Positions 31,452-42,364 of a stretch of DNA of 64,000 nt are shown here, one piece after another (the first letter of the stretch is position 1; each line of letters opens with the position of its first letter). Below the pieces are notes generated by a model. The model did not search any database, was not told where the DNA came from, and worked only from the letters and a program-made list of their open reading frames with translations. Location of the stretch: positions 1,178,001 through 1,242,000 of the forward strand of contig WOFQ01000001.1 in the NCBI GenBank assembly GCA_012184525.1, in the 5' to 3' direction. The DNA comes from Xenoacremonium recifei. Its lineage: Eukaryota; Ascomycota; Sordariomycetes; Hypocreales; Nectriaceae. The translations under genes were made by a program, and so were the position numbers.

Positions 31452-33218
31452 TTAACCAAGCAGGTCGTCAAAGGCAGACCCCCCAGTCTTGGGAGCCCCG
31501 GCAGTGTTCGAGGCTGGGGCGCCCCAAATGCCGGCAGCGCTCTTCTCCTTGGCGAGTTGGCCAAGGGCAGGGCCCGATGTGGGCGTGCCCGTCTTCTTGA
31601 TGCCGCCGCTCGCCTTGCCCCAGAGGGCACCAAAGGCGTCGCCTCCAGCAGCACCAGCGGGCTTAGGGGTAGAGGTTGTTACGGGCTTCATGTTGGCCAT
31701 GGTCATCGGGGCGCTGGAGGTAGTGCTGGACATAGCAGACATGCCCATGGAAGTAGGGTTGGAAGCCTGTGCGGACACAGTTCCGAAGTAGTTGGGTCCC
31801 GATTGGAACGATGGTTGAGCAACCGGAGCAGCGGGAGCCGCGGCGGGAGCAGGCGCCGCAGCAGGAATGCTGAAAGCAGAGTAGTTGATGCCAGGTGTTC
31901 CTGTTGAGCTAGGGGCTGGCGAGATGGACGACTTGCTGACCATCTGGCTGATATCGGCTTGTTGAGGGGCAGACAGGGGCTGGGGAGCAGCGAACTGTGT
32001 TGTGGACGAGGCTGACGATGTAACAGGTGGCGAGAAGGCACCGGATGAGGCAGCTGGCGCCGCCGACTGGAAATCGTCAAAGTCATCATCGTCATCGTCG
32101 GCAGCTGGGGGAGCGCTGAAGTTGCTGGGGGTCAGGGTCGCCATGCCAGAGCCGCTGGAAGCTGCAGGTGCGGCCGCAGGTGCGGGATCGTCGAACGAAA
32201 ACAAGTCGACCTCAGGTTCCTTCTTCTTGGGACGCTCGGTGGACTTCTTAACTCCTGCGCGCTCACCAGGCTGTCGGGAAACCCTCGCAGGGTTGGGTGG
32301 CGGGGCTGGTCGCTCATCATCGTCGAACTCGTCGTACTCTTCGAACCGGTCTGCTCCTCGGCTGCCGCGGTCCTGGAAGTCGCTCTCCTGTCCGCCAAAA
32401 CCACCTCCGTCACCATACACGCCGCCAGAGTATCCGCCGAACGTCGCTTGGCCGCCACCATATCCTCCAGACTCGCTTCCAAATCCACCATATCGTCCGC
32501 TGCTGCCGCCACTCGAGAAACCCGCGCCAGCTCCGCCCTCGACACCTGTGTACTTGTTCTTGGTCGCCCGTGCCTTCTTGCGCTCGGAGCGGATTCGCTC
32601 GACGTCGCTCAGGAGCTCAGCCAGCTCCTTGGCTCGGTTCCTCACATTGATGCCCTGATCCTTGCCGTTCTGGTCAATGAAGTGAAACTGCCGCAGCATC
32701 TTGAGCAGAGCAATGTGTCCACGCGCATCGTCGATGACGCGCTCGGAACCGTGCTTGATGAGGAACTCGAGTAATTGGAGGGCTTTGTAGATTTGTCGCC
32801 ACTCCTCGGCGGACTTCTCGGTGAAGCGGCGATAGATCATGGGCATGATTTCGTTGAGGGTTTGGCTGGTCGTGGTCAGAAGCTGCAAGAGCTGCGTCGG
32901 TTTGGCCGACTTACTAGTTGAAGGTTCCATTGGCGATCTCCTGCATCAGAGTCGATGAAGCTCCCCATGGCTCGTTGTTTGTAGCCTCGCGAACCTGTAC
33001 AATTTATGAGTCCCTGACAACTACAGCCTTGCCGATCTTGGCACCGACCTTGGACTCCATCTCGGTAAAGTTCATGACAGCTGCCGGCCACGTTAGCGAC
33101 ACTTTGCGATCGGAGCTGATGCACCAGGGGATGTACCATTCTGGGCCTTCCGGAACCCGGCCTTGAGGTCATACAAGGTCAGGTTGGAGACCGTGTTCTT
33201 TAGGTCGTTCAGATCCAT
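31452..33218 (-). CDS. ENTH-domain clathrin adaptor (epsinR/Ent3-like)
   Basis: Five exons (33137-33218, 33049-33080, 32915-32994, 31452-32865; the second is only 32 nt) give 1608 nt, 535 aa. The ENTH domain runs from about 15 to 150: NFTEMESKVREATNNEPWG, EIANGTFNYQTLNEIMPM, YRRFTEKSAEEWRQIYKALQ, LLEFLIKHGSERVIDDAR. This form resembles Ent3/epsinR, which binds phosphoinositides and helps form clathrin vesicles at the trans-Golgi and endosomes. The rest is disordered. It has a Gly/Tyr/Phe-rich stretch, then acidic-aromatic motifs (LFSFDDP, DDDDDFDDFQSA) of the kind that bind gamma-adaptin or GGA ear domains, and an NYF/Gln/Pro/Ala-rich end. The 54-nt second intron has a weak GTCGGT donor, but splicing it recovers the conserved ESKVREATNNEP junction. 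By count there are four coding exons listed; an additional leader exon is not needed. Confidence 0.92.
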
Positions 33219-35025
33219 GATGGCAGGTCCAGGGAGTCCAGTACAGAGCAGTAGAGGGGCGGGAACGCAATGGTGAGCGCGACAAAGATGGGCGTTGGCG
33301 TGGACGACTTTCGAGATAAGTTACCCCTGCGCCAAGAGCGATCCTGGCCAGCTGGCAGCCGCGAGATGAGCGAGCCCAATGAGGTGGACAAAGCGCCTCC
33401 TGGGCCGTCACGTGGTCTGCTGACATCAGACATTCTCCGTACGTGCCTGTCTGGGGACTTTGGTTCGCTGGGGAGGAATTTAGGGAGATGGGATGGGATG
33501 AGAGCTGCTTCAGGGTCACTGTTGGGGCAGTGATTGTAATGTAAAGAACCGACGGTCATAGACGAGAACTGTCATATTATTCCGTGGTATTTTCTGCCTG
33601 CGCCTCAGTGAACGTTGCATATACTGCACAACAAAGTGTGAGGCTTGAGCTGCGGCGCCAGCGACCTCTCAGCTGAGGCTTGGGGGAAGTGACCCCTGGA
33701 ACAGCGGGTGTTGTACCTGAGAGTTCAGGCCTGAACAGAACACCAGCGCAGCGCCCGGGCAGTTGATTAAACCGGCCCGCGGGTCGGACCAAAACTTTTT
33801 CCCCTTTCTGGAGACCAGCAGTCCGTCAAAAGCATCGCACACGTGTATCAATCGCATCACTCCCATTCAGATCTTGTACTTTTATCTTTCAAGTGTATTA
33901 ATCTCCTTTCCGGTACGTTCTAGCGTTTCCTCTGTCCTCCCATCTCTCGCGTCTGTCACGCAGAGCATCCCGGGGCTGTTGAAAGCGAGCAGCATCGGAG
34001 CTCTGGGGCCAGCTTGCTGAGCTCCCCAAGCTCCCTTTGCAGCATCTCAGACAGACAGCCACCGGGAGGCTTGCCCGGCCATTGCACTGCCCCCTCGATC
34101 ACGATTGCCACGATCCAATTGCGATTGGATTCCTGGGGAAAGTCGCTCACCCAGCACGGCGTTGGCCTCAGCTCGCTCGATACCGCCCTTGCACGCCATC
34201 GGCCATGCAGCCAGCCATCCATCCATCCATCCATCCATCCCAACACGGGCTTCGCCATACCCTGAGCACGCTGCCAGCTGGACGAGTCTCCGCTGCCCGG
34301 TTTTAAGGGACTTGATTCCTTCCATCAGCTTCTGGCCACGGGCACACGGGGCCCGGGACTGGACGGGGGGCATGCGAAGTGGAGGGGCGATGCCGTGGCT
34401 AGAGTCCACCGCAACGGGCATGCTCCCTCGATCCCTCCAATGGGCTGCCATGGTGTGCCGGAAACCTGCTGCGCCTGGGCGGCATCGGGCCACTCAATTG
34501 TTGAGTCTGACGCCGTGTCTGGTCAGGGCAAATCGAGGGGGTACCTGCGGCCCTGCGCCTGCGCCGCCCTGCTTTGCCAGGCCCGGTTCTTTGCCCGCCC
34601 GCCAGCCAGCCAGCTCGAGGCCGCTATCGAAGCTTACGCCTCGAGACGCTCTGTGCCTCCCCTCCCCTCTCTGGATGCCCTCACCGGATGCTCTCGCCCG
34701 CAATGGCATTGAGGTCTCTCGTCGCTGCTGAGGGAGCTCCGGCCACTCCTGGCCCTCGCTGCTCGACCTGCAGCCTCTTCCGGGGCGTCAGCATCGGCTA
34801 CAGAGGCTGCTTGCCGTCTCCACAGCGGTAGCCACGGTGACCTCATGGGCAACGAAGCGCCGCAAGCTGCCGCATCACATCACTGAAGCTCCAGCCCCTC
34901 GCTGAGCTGCCCGACCCGGCGCACGTGACTTCCCTTCCCATCCGGGCCCACTCTTCGCCCCCGCTGCTGCCCATCATTGGCTCCTCGGCTCTGCGCTAAC
35001 GTTTTGCCCCTCCAGCTTGTTCAAA
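33219..35025. other. Divergent promoter region, epsin and cyclophilin
   Basis: 1.8 kb between divergent starts. Frames are short and mutually overlapping. A (CCAT)n microsatellite is listed separately. The right end, from 34990, is the cyclophilin leader. No RNA gene recognised. Confidence 0.5.
34215..34240 (+). repeat. (CCAT)n microsatellite
   Basis: About 6.5 perfect tandem copies of CCAT in noncoding sequence between the epsin and cyclophilin genes. Confidence 0.9.
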
Positions 35026-36106
35026 ATGAGACCTTCCGTCCTTCAACCCCTCCTACCCCGCCATACCTCTTCTTGCTTCTCTGTCCCGAGAACTTTCTCT
35101 CTTCCTCAACTCGTCTCTGCCAACAACACTTTCCGAACCACTCGACTCTTTTCAGCATCCGCAATCATGGGTAACTCTAAGGTGTAAGTCATCACAGCTT
35201 CAGTCGATCCAATTGCAGTCCACAACAGCTTGCTGACCTCTTCTCGCAGTTTCTTCGACATGGAGTGGGAGGGCCCCGTCATGCAGGGCGGCAAGCCTAC
35301 CTCTACCGTGAAGGGTAAGTTCTCAAATTTTCCGATTTCCATCACCTTTCATCCAGGACAAGCTCTGGTCTATCCGGGAGCTCGTCCGTCGGCCTCAATC
35401 ATGCCTTGCTCGAGCTGTCCAGCTCACCGTGTCGCGGCATTTGCCGTGTTTCATTGCGCCCCCCAACCACCCCACGCTTCCCCCTCCTTGACGAAACCGA
35501 GCTGACCGCGCCTTGTCCTGTATAGCTCAGTCCGGACGCATCACCTTCAACCTGTTCGACGACGTCGTCCCCAAGACCGCCGCCAACTTCAAGGCTCTCT
35601 GCACTGGCGAGAAGGGCTTCGGCTACGAGGGCTCCTCGTTCCACCGTATCATCCCTGAGTTCATGCTCCAGGGTGGTGACTTCACCCGCGGTAACGTACG
35701 ACAGCCCCTCATCTCCCATGCTATCCTATGCATTGTAAGCTAATGATTTCCAGGGCACCGGTGGTAAGTCCATCTACGGCGAGAAGTTCGCCGATGAGAA
35801 CTTCAAGCTCCAGCACGATAAGCCCGGCCTGCTCTCCATGGCCAACGCTGGCCCCAACACGTAAGTTTTCAAATGGACAGCTCCGACACATGGCGTTGGC
35901 TTACTAACTTTCCTCCCAGCAATGGCTCCCAGTTCTTCGTCACCACCGTTGTCACCTCGTGGCTCAACGGCCGCCACGTCGTCTTCGGTGAGGTTGCTGA
36001 CGAAGACTCGCTCGCTATTGTCAAGGCCCTTGAGGCTACTGGCTCCAGCAGCGGCTCCGTCAAGTACAACAAGCGTCCCACCATCGTCAAGTCTGGTGCT
36101 CTGTAA
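35026..36106 (+). CDS. Cyclophilin A-type peptidyl-prolyl isomerase, mitochondrial and cytosolic forms predicted
   Basis: Five exons (35026-35183, 35250-35314, 35526-35695, 35754-35860, 35920-36106) total 687 nt, 228 aa. Cyclophilins isomerise peptidyl-proline bonds and bind cyclosporin A. The core has ITFNLFDDVVPKTAANFKAL, SSFHRIIPEFMLQGGDFT (catalytic Arg in FHR), GLLSMANAGPNTNGSQFF and a Trp in TSWLNGRHVVFG needed for cyclosporin binding. The first 47 residues are basic, Ser-rich and free of acidic residues (MRPSVLQPLLPRHTSSCF), a mitochondrial presequence. Met48 (MGNSKVFFDMEWEG) has a strong start context and would give the cytosolic form. One gene making both forms is known for Neurospora cyclophilin. 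All four splices rebuild conserved core sequence. Confidence 0.95.
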
Positions 36107-36696
36107 GTCATCTCCCGATGGCATGTATGCATAAGACTGCGTTGGGGGATTTGGGAATCGAATGATGGGTGAAAAAACGTCGGGAGAGATCTAGTATCGC
36201 TCTAGTGAACCACTGCTTGGCATGCGAGCCGCCAGTTTTCTGAGCCAGCTCGCCTCTGAATCAATGCCATCATCTAACCCCAATTTGAATGTTCCGTACA
36301 CCGTGATGTATTGCTTGACAGAGTTGCCCAACTAAATTACCACGTTTTTGCCGGCTGTCGTCTTGCTCAATAACATTGTCTGAATGTCAAACACGCTCAA
36401 AACCTTCATAATCCTAAGGTCACATCAGACTAGGCGTAAATCATCGATCGAACTTGTCGTTAATGTCATTGGCAGATTATTGTTTGTTTAATGTGCTTGT
36501 ATCCCTTTTTTTTTCCCGGTCCTACGCCAGTGCTATGTGTCTAGAGGTTGTGGAACAAGAACCCCTCTTATCAAACCAAAAACTCCTATTCCTTTCCATC
36601 TTCCCTCATCGTCTCTTGGATATCTCGATACTCTTCTCCGCCCTCGGCTTACTTAACATCGAAAGCGTGGCTAATCGTATAAACATGTGCACTGCC
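36107..36696. other. Intergenic region between convergent cyclophilin and RPC34 genes
   Basis: This contains the 3'-UTRs of both genes. It is AT-richer than its surroundings, with a T9 run near 36509. No coding frame supported. Confidence 0.6.
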
Positions 36697-37917
36697 TTAC
36701 TCCACGCCCAGCCACCGCTGGAAGTACTCGCAGTTACTGGCGCTGACGGGCCCGCCCTCCTCGCACAGGTCGAAGACGGGACAGGTGCCGCAGGGCGCCT
36801 CGGTGAAGGCGCTGACGGACGGCTGGGTGCCCTCGACGCGGCGCACGGGGTCGTCGCAGGAGGCCCAGCTCTCGGCGGTTTGGTTGGCGATGCGGGAGAC
36901 CCGGAAGCCGAGCTTGTCGCCGACGCGGACGGGCTCGACGAGGTTGTCCCAGACGAGGAGGTCGATGAGGGCTTTGACGTGGGCTTCGCTGAGGACGGTG
37001 TTGTGGGCGATGCCCATGGTTGCGAGGCGGCGGGCGATTTCGCGGACTGTTGGGTAGCCCGTGTAGCCTGCTGGGAGGGGGAGGAAGGCGTCTTTGCGTG
37101 GTGCGGGCGCAGGCGTCGCTGATGACAGCTTGACAGCCTTGGATGGTGGCTCGCTGAGCTGGCTGGCATCACGCTTTCGACCGCGCTCCGGTGCAGTGCC
37201 CTTGACGACGCCCTTCTTGGGCACCTGAGCCCGCACTCCACCAGCGCTATGTGTCGACCGATACGTGCTACTATGCTTGATCAGGTCGAAGACAACGCGC
37301 TGCATGTCCTCGGCGAAGGCGTCGTCGAAGTTCTGGTCGGTGTACCAAGGCCCGCCGGTGGCGCGGTCGCTGGGCCGGATGGACGCCTTGATGTACATCT
37401 TCTTGTTGGGGTGTTCGACGTTCTTGAAGGGCGCGATCAGGCCTTTGGTCTGTAGATGCTTGAGGGCGTTCTTAAGCACCGAGTCGTGCATGTTGAGGCG
37501 TCGCTGGAGGGTCTGCGACCAGATGCCGTCGCCGCCCGAGTCGTCGATGAGGGAGTACACCATGACCTGCTCGTCGCTGGCGCACTGCTTGTATCTAGAC
37601 AGTGTTAGTTAAACTTGCCTCCCATGTGCAAGAGGTGTGTTATCGACGACGTACTTGTGAGCCTCCTGGGCGTCACGCCACTTCCAGCAGACCTGGCCCG
37701 AAAGCTCGCGCATGGTGATGAACAGCTTGTCGTCGCTGAGCGACTGCACCACGCGGGCCAGCAGCATCAGGTCGCGGTTGGGAATGACATCGAGCCGGAG
37801 AAGGTCATCCTGGGAGAACGTATCGCTGCCGGAGTCGCGACATCGTTCGTAGAGGGCTTCCTTCCAGACGGCCAGCTTTGCGGCGTCGGCGTCGCCCTCG
37901 GCCGCGGGGGCGGGCAT
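36697..37917 (-). CDS. RPC34: RNA polymerase III subunit RPC34/RPC6
   Basis: Exons 37655-37917 and 36697-37594 total 1161 nt, 386 aa. This subunit of the Pol III initiation sub-complex contacts TFIIIB and helps open promoter DNA at tRNA and 5S genes. Winged-helix modules are visible: LWKEALY-type start, FSQDDLLRLDVIPNRDLMLL, and GIWSQTLQRRLNMHDSVLKN followed by HLQTKGLIAPFKNVEHPNKK. After a lysine-rich linker and a third module, the C-terminus has cysteines (ASCDDPV, APCGTCPVFDLC, ASNCEYF) matching the family's iron-sulfur cluster ligands. The intron restores AHKYKQCASDEQVMVYSLI. Length matches the family. Three tRNA genes lie 7-9 kb to the right, which is coincidental. Confidence 0.93.
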
Positions 37918-39680
37918 CGTGAAGGCGGGCGATCGATCTGGTGAGTCAAGATAAAGGCCTGGAGAATTGCGCTGAGGGGCGAGAGGGAGCAGGAGCGTAT
38001 GCGATGGAGTTGATGCTACATTGACGAGGACGATTGGATGTTGGATGGGTTTAGGACGGCGTGGAGGAGGGAGGGGAGAAGATTTGGGCGAGGTCGTCTT
38101 TCGTTTGAAGGCTGGAAATAATTATTTTTTGATCCCCGCATCATGACAACCTTGGGCTTTAGACTGGTAGCCTTGCAGCGGCGGGCCCGGCTGAAGTTCG
38201 GCTGTCTGCTTGACCTCTGAGCAGTCTCGCATATGTCAGTTTGTATTGATCGTAAAACACCATGTTTAATTTTACATGAATTTTTGGAGATTTAAGCTCA
38301 ATTATTTGCATTAATTTGGTACTAGAATCGGCTTGTCTTGCTGAGAAATCCCAGCGTTTGGAGGACCTCCGTACGGAGGACCAGGGGGCATGTCGAACCC
38401 AGTCAGTTCTGACAATTCGTCATAGAATGCCAGGCTCAATGTTCGGCAGTTTTGAGACGGCTCAACTAAGTCAAATGGGGCTTATATATATGATTCGTGT
38501 TTCCGCCCCGGTGCTACGGTCATCAATAAAATTTCCTGGTAGCCAGCAAGATGTATTGTGTTGCAACTTAGAGATATCGATGTGATCTTATCAGCTTATC
38601 ACGTCCGGGAAGTGGAGGGCGGCCGGCACCCACTTTCAGGGTCCAACTTCAAACCTGAATCCAACGACAACCCGGCGAGAGGTTGTCTTAACGCCCAAGG
38701 AATGTTCAAAATTAGATGGAGTACTTCCAATGCTTTGTATACTATATCATTTTCCTGTTTTTGAAGTCATTGGGGCAGCAGGAGTCGAAGGGCCCGCCTC
38801 TTGGTGCTCCGCTGCTCTCCCAGTTTCGCTCTCCTCCCTGGGCTCTCGATATATCGCCTTGTGAACCTGTTCTCATCTTTCCTTCTAATTTGAGGGCCCC
38901 GTACTCTCGCTGTCGTAGTCTCTGGTGGTTATTTTCATTGGTTCTGTCATAATTGGACTCGTAATATCCTCTGAGTGTTCTCCTGGTCCTCCCGCTCAGC
39001 TCACTATGGCCATGGGTTCGTAAATATTGACATCGTTCGCAGCCTTGAGCCTGAAATACAGCAACGTGCCTTGCTGCCTTACTTGTCTTGTTTTATGCCT
39101 TAGGCGCGTCGTGTTTGCTGAACATAGTGCGTTTCGTGGTGGTGCACGGCGTCTGTACTGGCTCTCGCCGCCACGCCCCTCGCCCCTTTCCATACCAAAG
39201 AGTTGGATCACCAACTGAACAACTCAAAGAAAGAAATACAATGTGAGGACTCTTTGGAAGCTCATTTTAGTCTCGGAGCTTGTATATAGTTCAATGAAGC
39301 TTTTCCAAGTTCCGTAAATCGAATACCTCGCTTAGGAGCTGGATGCGAGCATCGAGGGCCGAGCCGCACATCTATCCGTTTGGACAACCACATCAAGTCG
39401 CGTACCTTAGAAAAGATACTATACCCTCAGTACTCACGAGCATTCGCAGTGTCTTGCCCCGCAATTTGACTATATAAACAACCTCTTCCCTGCGTGACCT
39501 CTCAACACCGACCTTTCTTTCTCACAACCTTATTTTTGCCTACGGAATAGCTTCCTATCGCAACTTTCATCCCCAACGCCTCATTTCTGCACAGCGTGCA
39601 TCATTTTCATCGCTTTCTAGCTTCCTACATTGTTATTTGACCTTATACTATTTACAGATATCATCATTCTTGCATTTACG
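37918..39680. other. Intergenic region between divergent RPC34 and orphan gene
   Basis: 1.76 kb with no supportable gene. The left end is RPC34 promoter. The middle (38230-38760) is AT-rich and holds the second CTCCGTACGGAG palindrome. The right end, from 39480, is a pyrimidine-rich leader; a TATATAAAC at 39471-39479 is a good TATA candidate, 200 bp before the orphan start. Confidence 0.55.
38366..38379. repeat. Perfect 14-bp palindrome with CTCCGTACGGAG core
   Basis: CCTCCGTACGGAGG is self-complementary and shares its 12-bp core with the palindrome at 8487-8500. It lies in an intergenic AT-rich patch. Confidence 0.5.
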
Positions 39681-41145
39681 ATGTCTGCAGGCACAGGCAG
39701 CGTGCCTCACGGCCCTCAGGCCGACAAGGCCAAGTATCCGGCTCCCCCAGAGAAACAGAAGAAAGAGAAATTCGGCCTTGACTTCATGGATATCCGCTGT
39801 TTGACGTACTGTCTCCAGATCATCAGAACGAGGCGAGCAAGAATCGCTGCTGAACGCGCTATGCGTCGAGATACTCCCAAGAAGGTAAAGGCCATCATCG
39901 AGAAGGCTCGTGCCATCTTCCATCCCGCTCTCCATCGCCGAAAGGAGAAGCCTATCAAGGAGACTATCCAGAGTGATGAAAAGATTTCTGCTGAAACCGT
40001 CGCTCGTATGATCATGACCTATCCCAGGGAGCAGGCCCCCGAGGATGATATCGTAAGTGTTCACGAACTCCCTTTGACTGTCCACCGCGCTAACCTTTAC
40101 TCAGTCCTTTGAAGAGGCTTTCAACAATGACCAAGATCTTATTGATGGAGTTGCCGAGCTCCAGATCAATGATCCTCCAACTGAGCAGGACCTCGACGAC
40201 ATGATGGCTAAGCTGTATGGCCTTGGCCCTTTCCAGCGGAAATATCCCGCTGCTACTACTACTGAGGCTGCTCAGACTGAGCTTGCCCAAACCGAGGCTA
40301 CTACCATCGAGCCTCCCTCTTCCGCTCTGCCCAAGAAGAGCCCCGTGAAGACATCCATTCAGGATTGGCTTTCCACTGCCGAGTCTGCCAGCCCCGAGCG
40401 AGATCCCGTCCTGGATCTCATGGACCAAGCCAATGCTGAGTTCCATGACATACTAGCTGATTCCATGCTTATGCCAACTACTGGCATCTTCGGAACACGG
40501 GACAATGTTGTGGATCCCGTCTCTGGCATGACTCCTGAGGAGGAGCGCCAGAGTTCCCCTGAGAACACCCCTGCGGTCACCGCGAAGACTACGGTGAACA
40601 CTGACGAGAACACCATCGAGAACAACGCGACCAAGCTTGACAATGCTTTGGAAAATCTCATCGCATCTTCTGCTACTGTTGCAGCTACTATGACTACCGC
40701 CGTCCACGAGAAGGCCACCGTCGCAACTAAGACCATTGACGAGTCTCTTGATGAGATCATCGCCGGCGCCTTCACCGGAACTCAAGCCTCACCCACTCCT
40801 ACCGACGATCGTCCCACTCAAGTTGCTCGCCCTCGTGGACATAAGCGAAACGATGTGGCCACGTCCGTGGAGGCCATCATGGCGGACAATCGAGCTCACG
40901 CCCGTCAGATGAACCGCGGCCGCCCTCGCACCGACGAGGAGCGCAACGCCGCCTACATTGCTCGTATTTCGCACCTTCGTAAAAGCCGCCGCTGCTCTCC
41001 CGTTCCCGTCACGGCCGCTGCACTCGTTGAATCGAACCACCGCCGCGCCCAGCGCGAGGCCCAGCGCGAGGCCCAGCGCGACGAACGCCGCAACCGAAAG
41101 CGTGCGAAGCGCCAGAGCAACAATGCAGTTGCTGTTGGAGCCTAG
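39681..41145 (+). CDS. Unrecognised low-complexity protein, frame continues past TAG
   Basis: Exons 39681-40052 and 40105-41145 give 470 aa, joined by a GTAAGT intron with a CTAAC branch and TCAG acceptor. The first 125 residues are basic and probably folded (FMDIRCLTYCLQIIRTRRAR, ARAIFHPALHRRKEKPIKE, ISAETVARMIMTYPREQAP). The middle is Thr/Ala/Glu-rich and disordered. The end is Arg-rich: NRGRPRTDEERNAAYIARI, then HLRKSRR and three QREA repeats in the run RRAQREAQREAQRDERR. No domain is recognised; a nucleic-acid-binding role is only a guess from charge. After the TAG at 41143-41145 the same frame continues in the same style to 41508. A TATA-like TATATAAAC lies at 39471. Confidence 0.65.
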
Positions 41146-41508
41146 CAGACTACCAACAGCGATGCTGCTCTTAATACTACTACTGTCGCTAAACAGCCTC
41201 AGCACAACACTAACACTAACACTAACACAACCGGCCACAGTGCTGTTGGCTCTCCCCAGAGCTACGCCGCCAGCGCCGGAAGCTCCCCTTTCCGCGAGCG
41301 AGAGTCCCGAGACCGCGAGTCTCGCAACCGCAATTACCGTGAGCGCTACTCTCACCACATGACACACCCCTACGAACGCGACGAACGCCGTCGCAACAGC
41401 GCCCGAAACACCGAGCGCGAATCTCGTCGCCGCGACCGCGAGCGCTCCGCCTCGCCTGGCCCCTATCCCGGCGGCCGTTTCCGCACGCGAGACCGCGAGC
41501 TGCGCTAG
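41146..41508 (+). CDS. In-frame RE/RD-rich continuation downstream of the orphan gene's TAG
   Basis: Directly after the TAG the same frame runs 120 codons to TAG 41506-41508. It has an NTNTNTN run, then an alternating-charge Arg/Glu/Asp/Ser segment (RERESRDRESRNRNYRERYS, RRNSARNTERESRRRDRERS) ending GRFRTRDRELR. This is compositionally a natural C-terminus for the gene upstream and lacks a suitable own start. It is probably part of the same protein through readthrough (context TAG CAG ACT), a CAG-to-TAG mutation, or a weak in-frame intron (GTTGGA donor near 41128, AACAG acceptor near 41190). Confidence 0.5.
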   Translation, partial: QTTNSDAALNTTTVAKQPQHNTNTNTNTTGHSAVGSPQSYAASAGSSPFRERESRDRESRNRNYRERYSHHMTHPYERDERRRNSARNTERESRRRDRERSASPGPYPGGRFRTRDRELR

Positions 41509-42364
41509 GAGCCCTACCTCCCCCGAATCTGAGGTGCGTGCTATTTCGTGGGCTTTGATCCTGGGCTTACTTATTGAGGCAGAGCAGCACACTTGGAGGA
41601 AGTGACTTTGGACTTTGGGTCATTTGGTTGGCTTGGAGATGTCTCTTGGACACTGTGGGGGATTTGGCAGAAAGGAATTGGGGACGGGATAGATATGCCA
41701 CATGGTATAGATGATTGTGATGGAGTATACGGGTGGATGGATATACATGGCTTATGTCGGGGGACTTGTATCTAAGACTATGGGTGATGGATTTCATGCA
41801 TTGGCGGATATACGGGTGGCTCATTATGGATTGGAGATTGTTATGGAATACCATGTTGACGAAGGACGAACAAACATTTTGCAGGGATGGAGAAGAGATT
41901 GCAGATCTCAATTCATGTACGGAGTATCAGACTCCCTCACACACAGATAGTCTAGAGATACCATTAAACCGCCCTGATTAACACACTTCGAGCCCTTCAC
42001 AGTGACACAGTAAGTCGATGATAAATAAGTTATTCAACTAAACTATAAACCATTAAACGAGCAAGTAAAATCCCTATCGCTATGCCGAACCCTTGATATC
42101 TGTCGCTGGGTGTCCTCGGCGGGATCGGCAGAATTCCACCAGTCCAGGCCTCAACCCGTTCTTTGTCCTGTTAACTCTGCAGAGTCTCCCCATGGCGTGT
42201 TCAACTGACACGATTACCGTTACGCCTGGAACGCCTCAGGCCATCTTCTCATCCTAGTTTACAAACTTGGTAAAAATTCCCAACACATATGGTGCCCCAG
42301 TAGGCGGCCAAAGAAAAGATCCTGAAAGACGGAACAGAAGCCGCAGCCAAGTAAGCCAGACTGG
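41509..42364. other. Intergenic region between convergent orphan and RPD3 genes
   Basis: 3' flanks of both genes. 41640-41880 is GGAT/TGGA-rich. A TACGGAGTA at 41919-41927 resembles half of the palindrome seen at 8487 and 38366. No coding frame or RNA gene supported. Confidence 0.5.
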
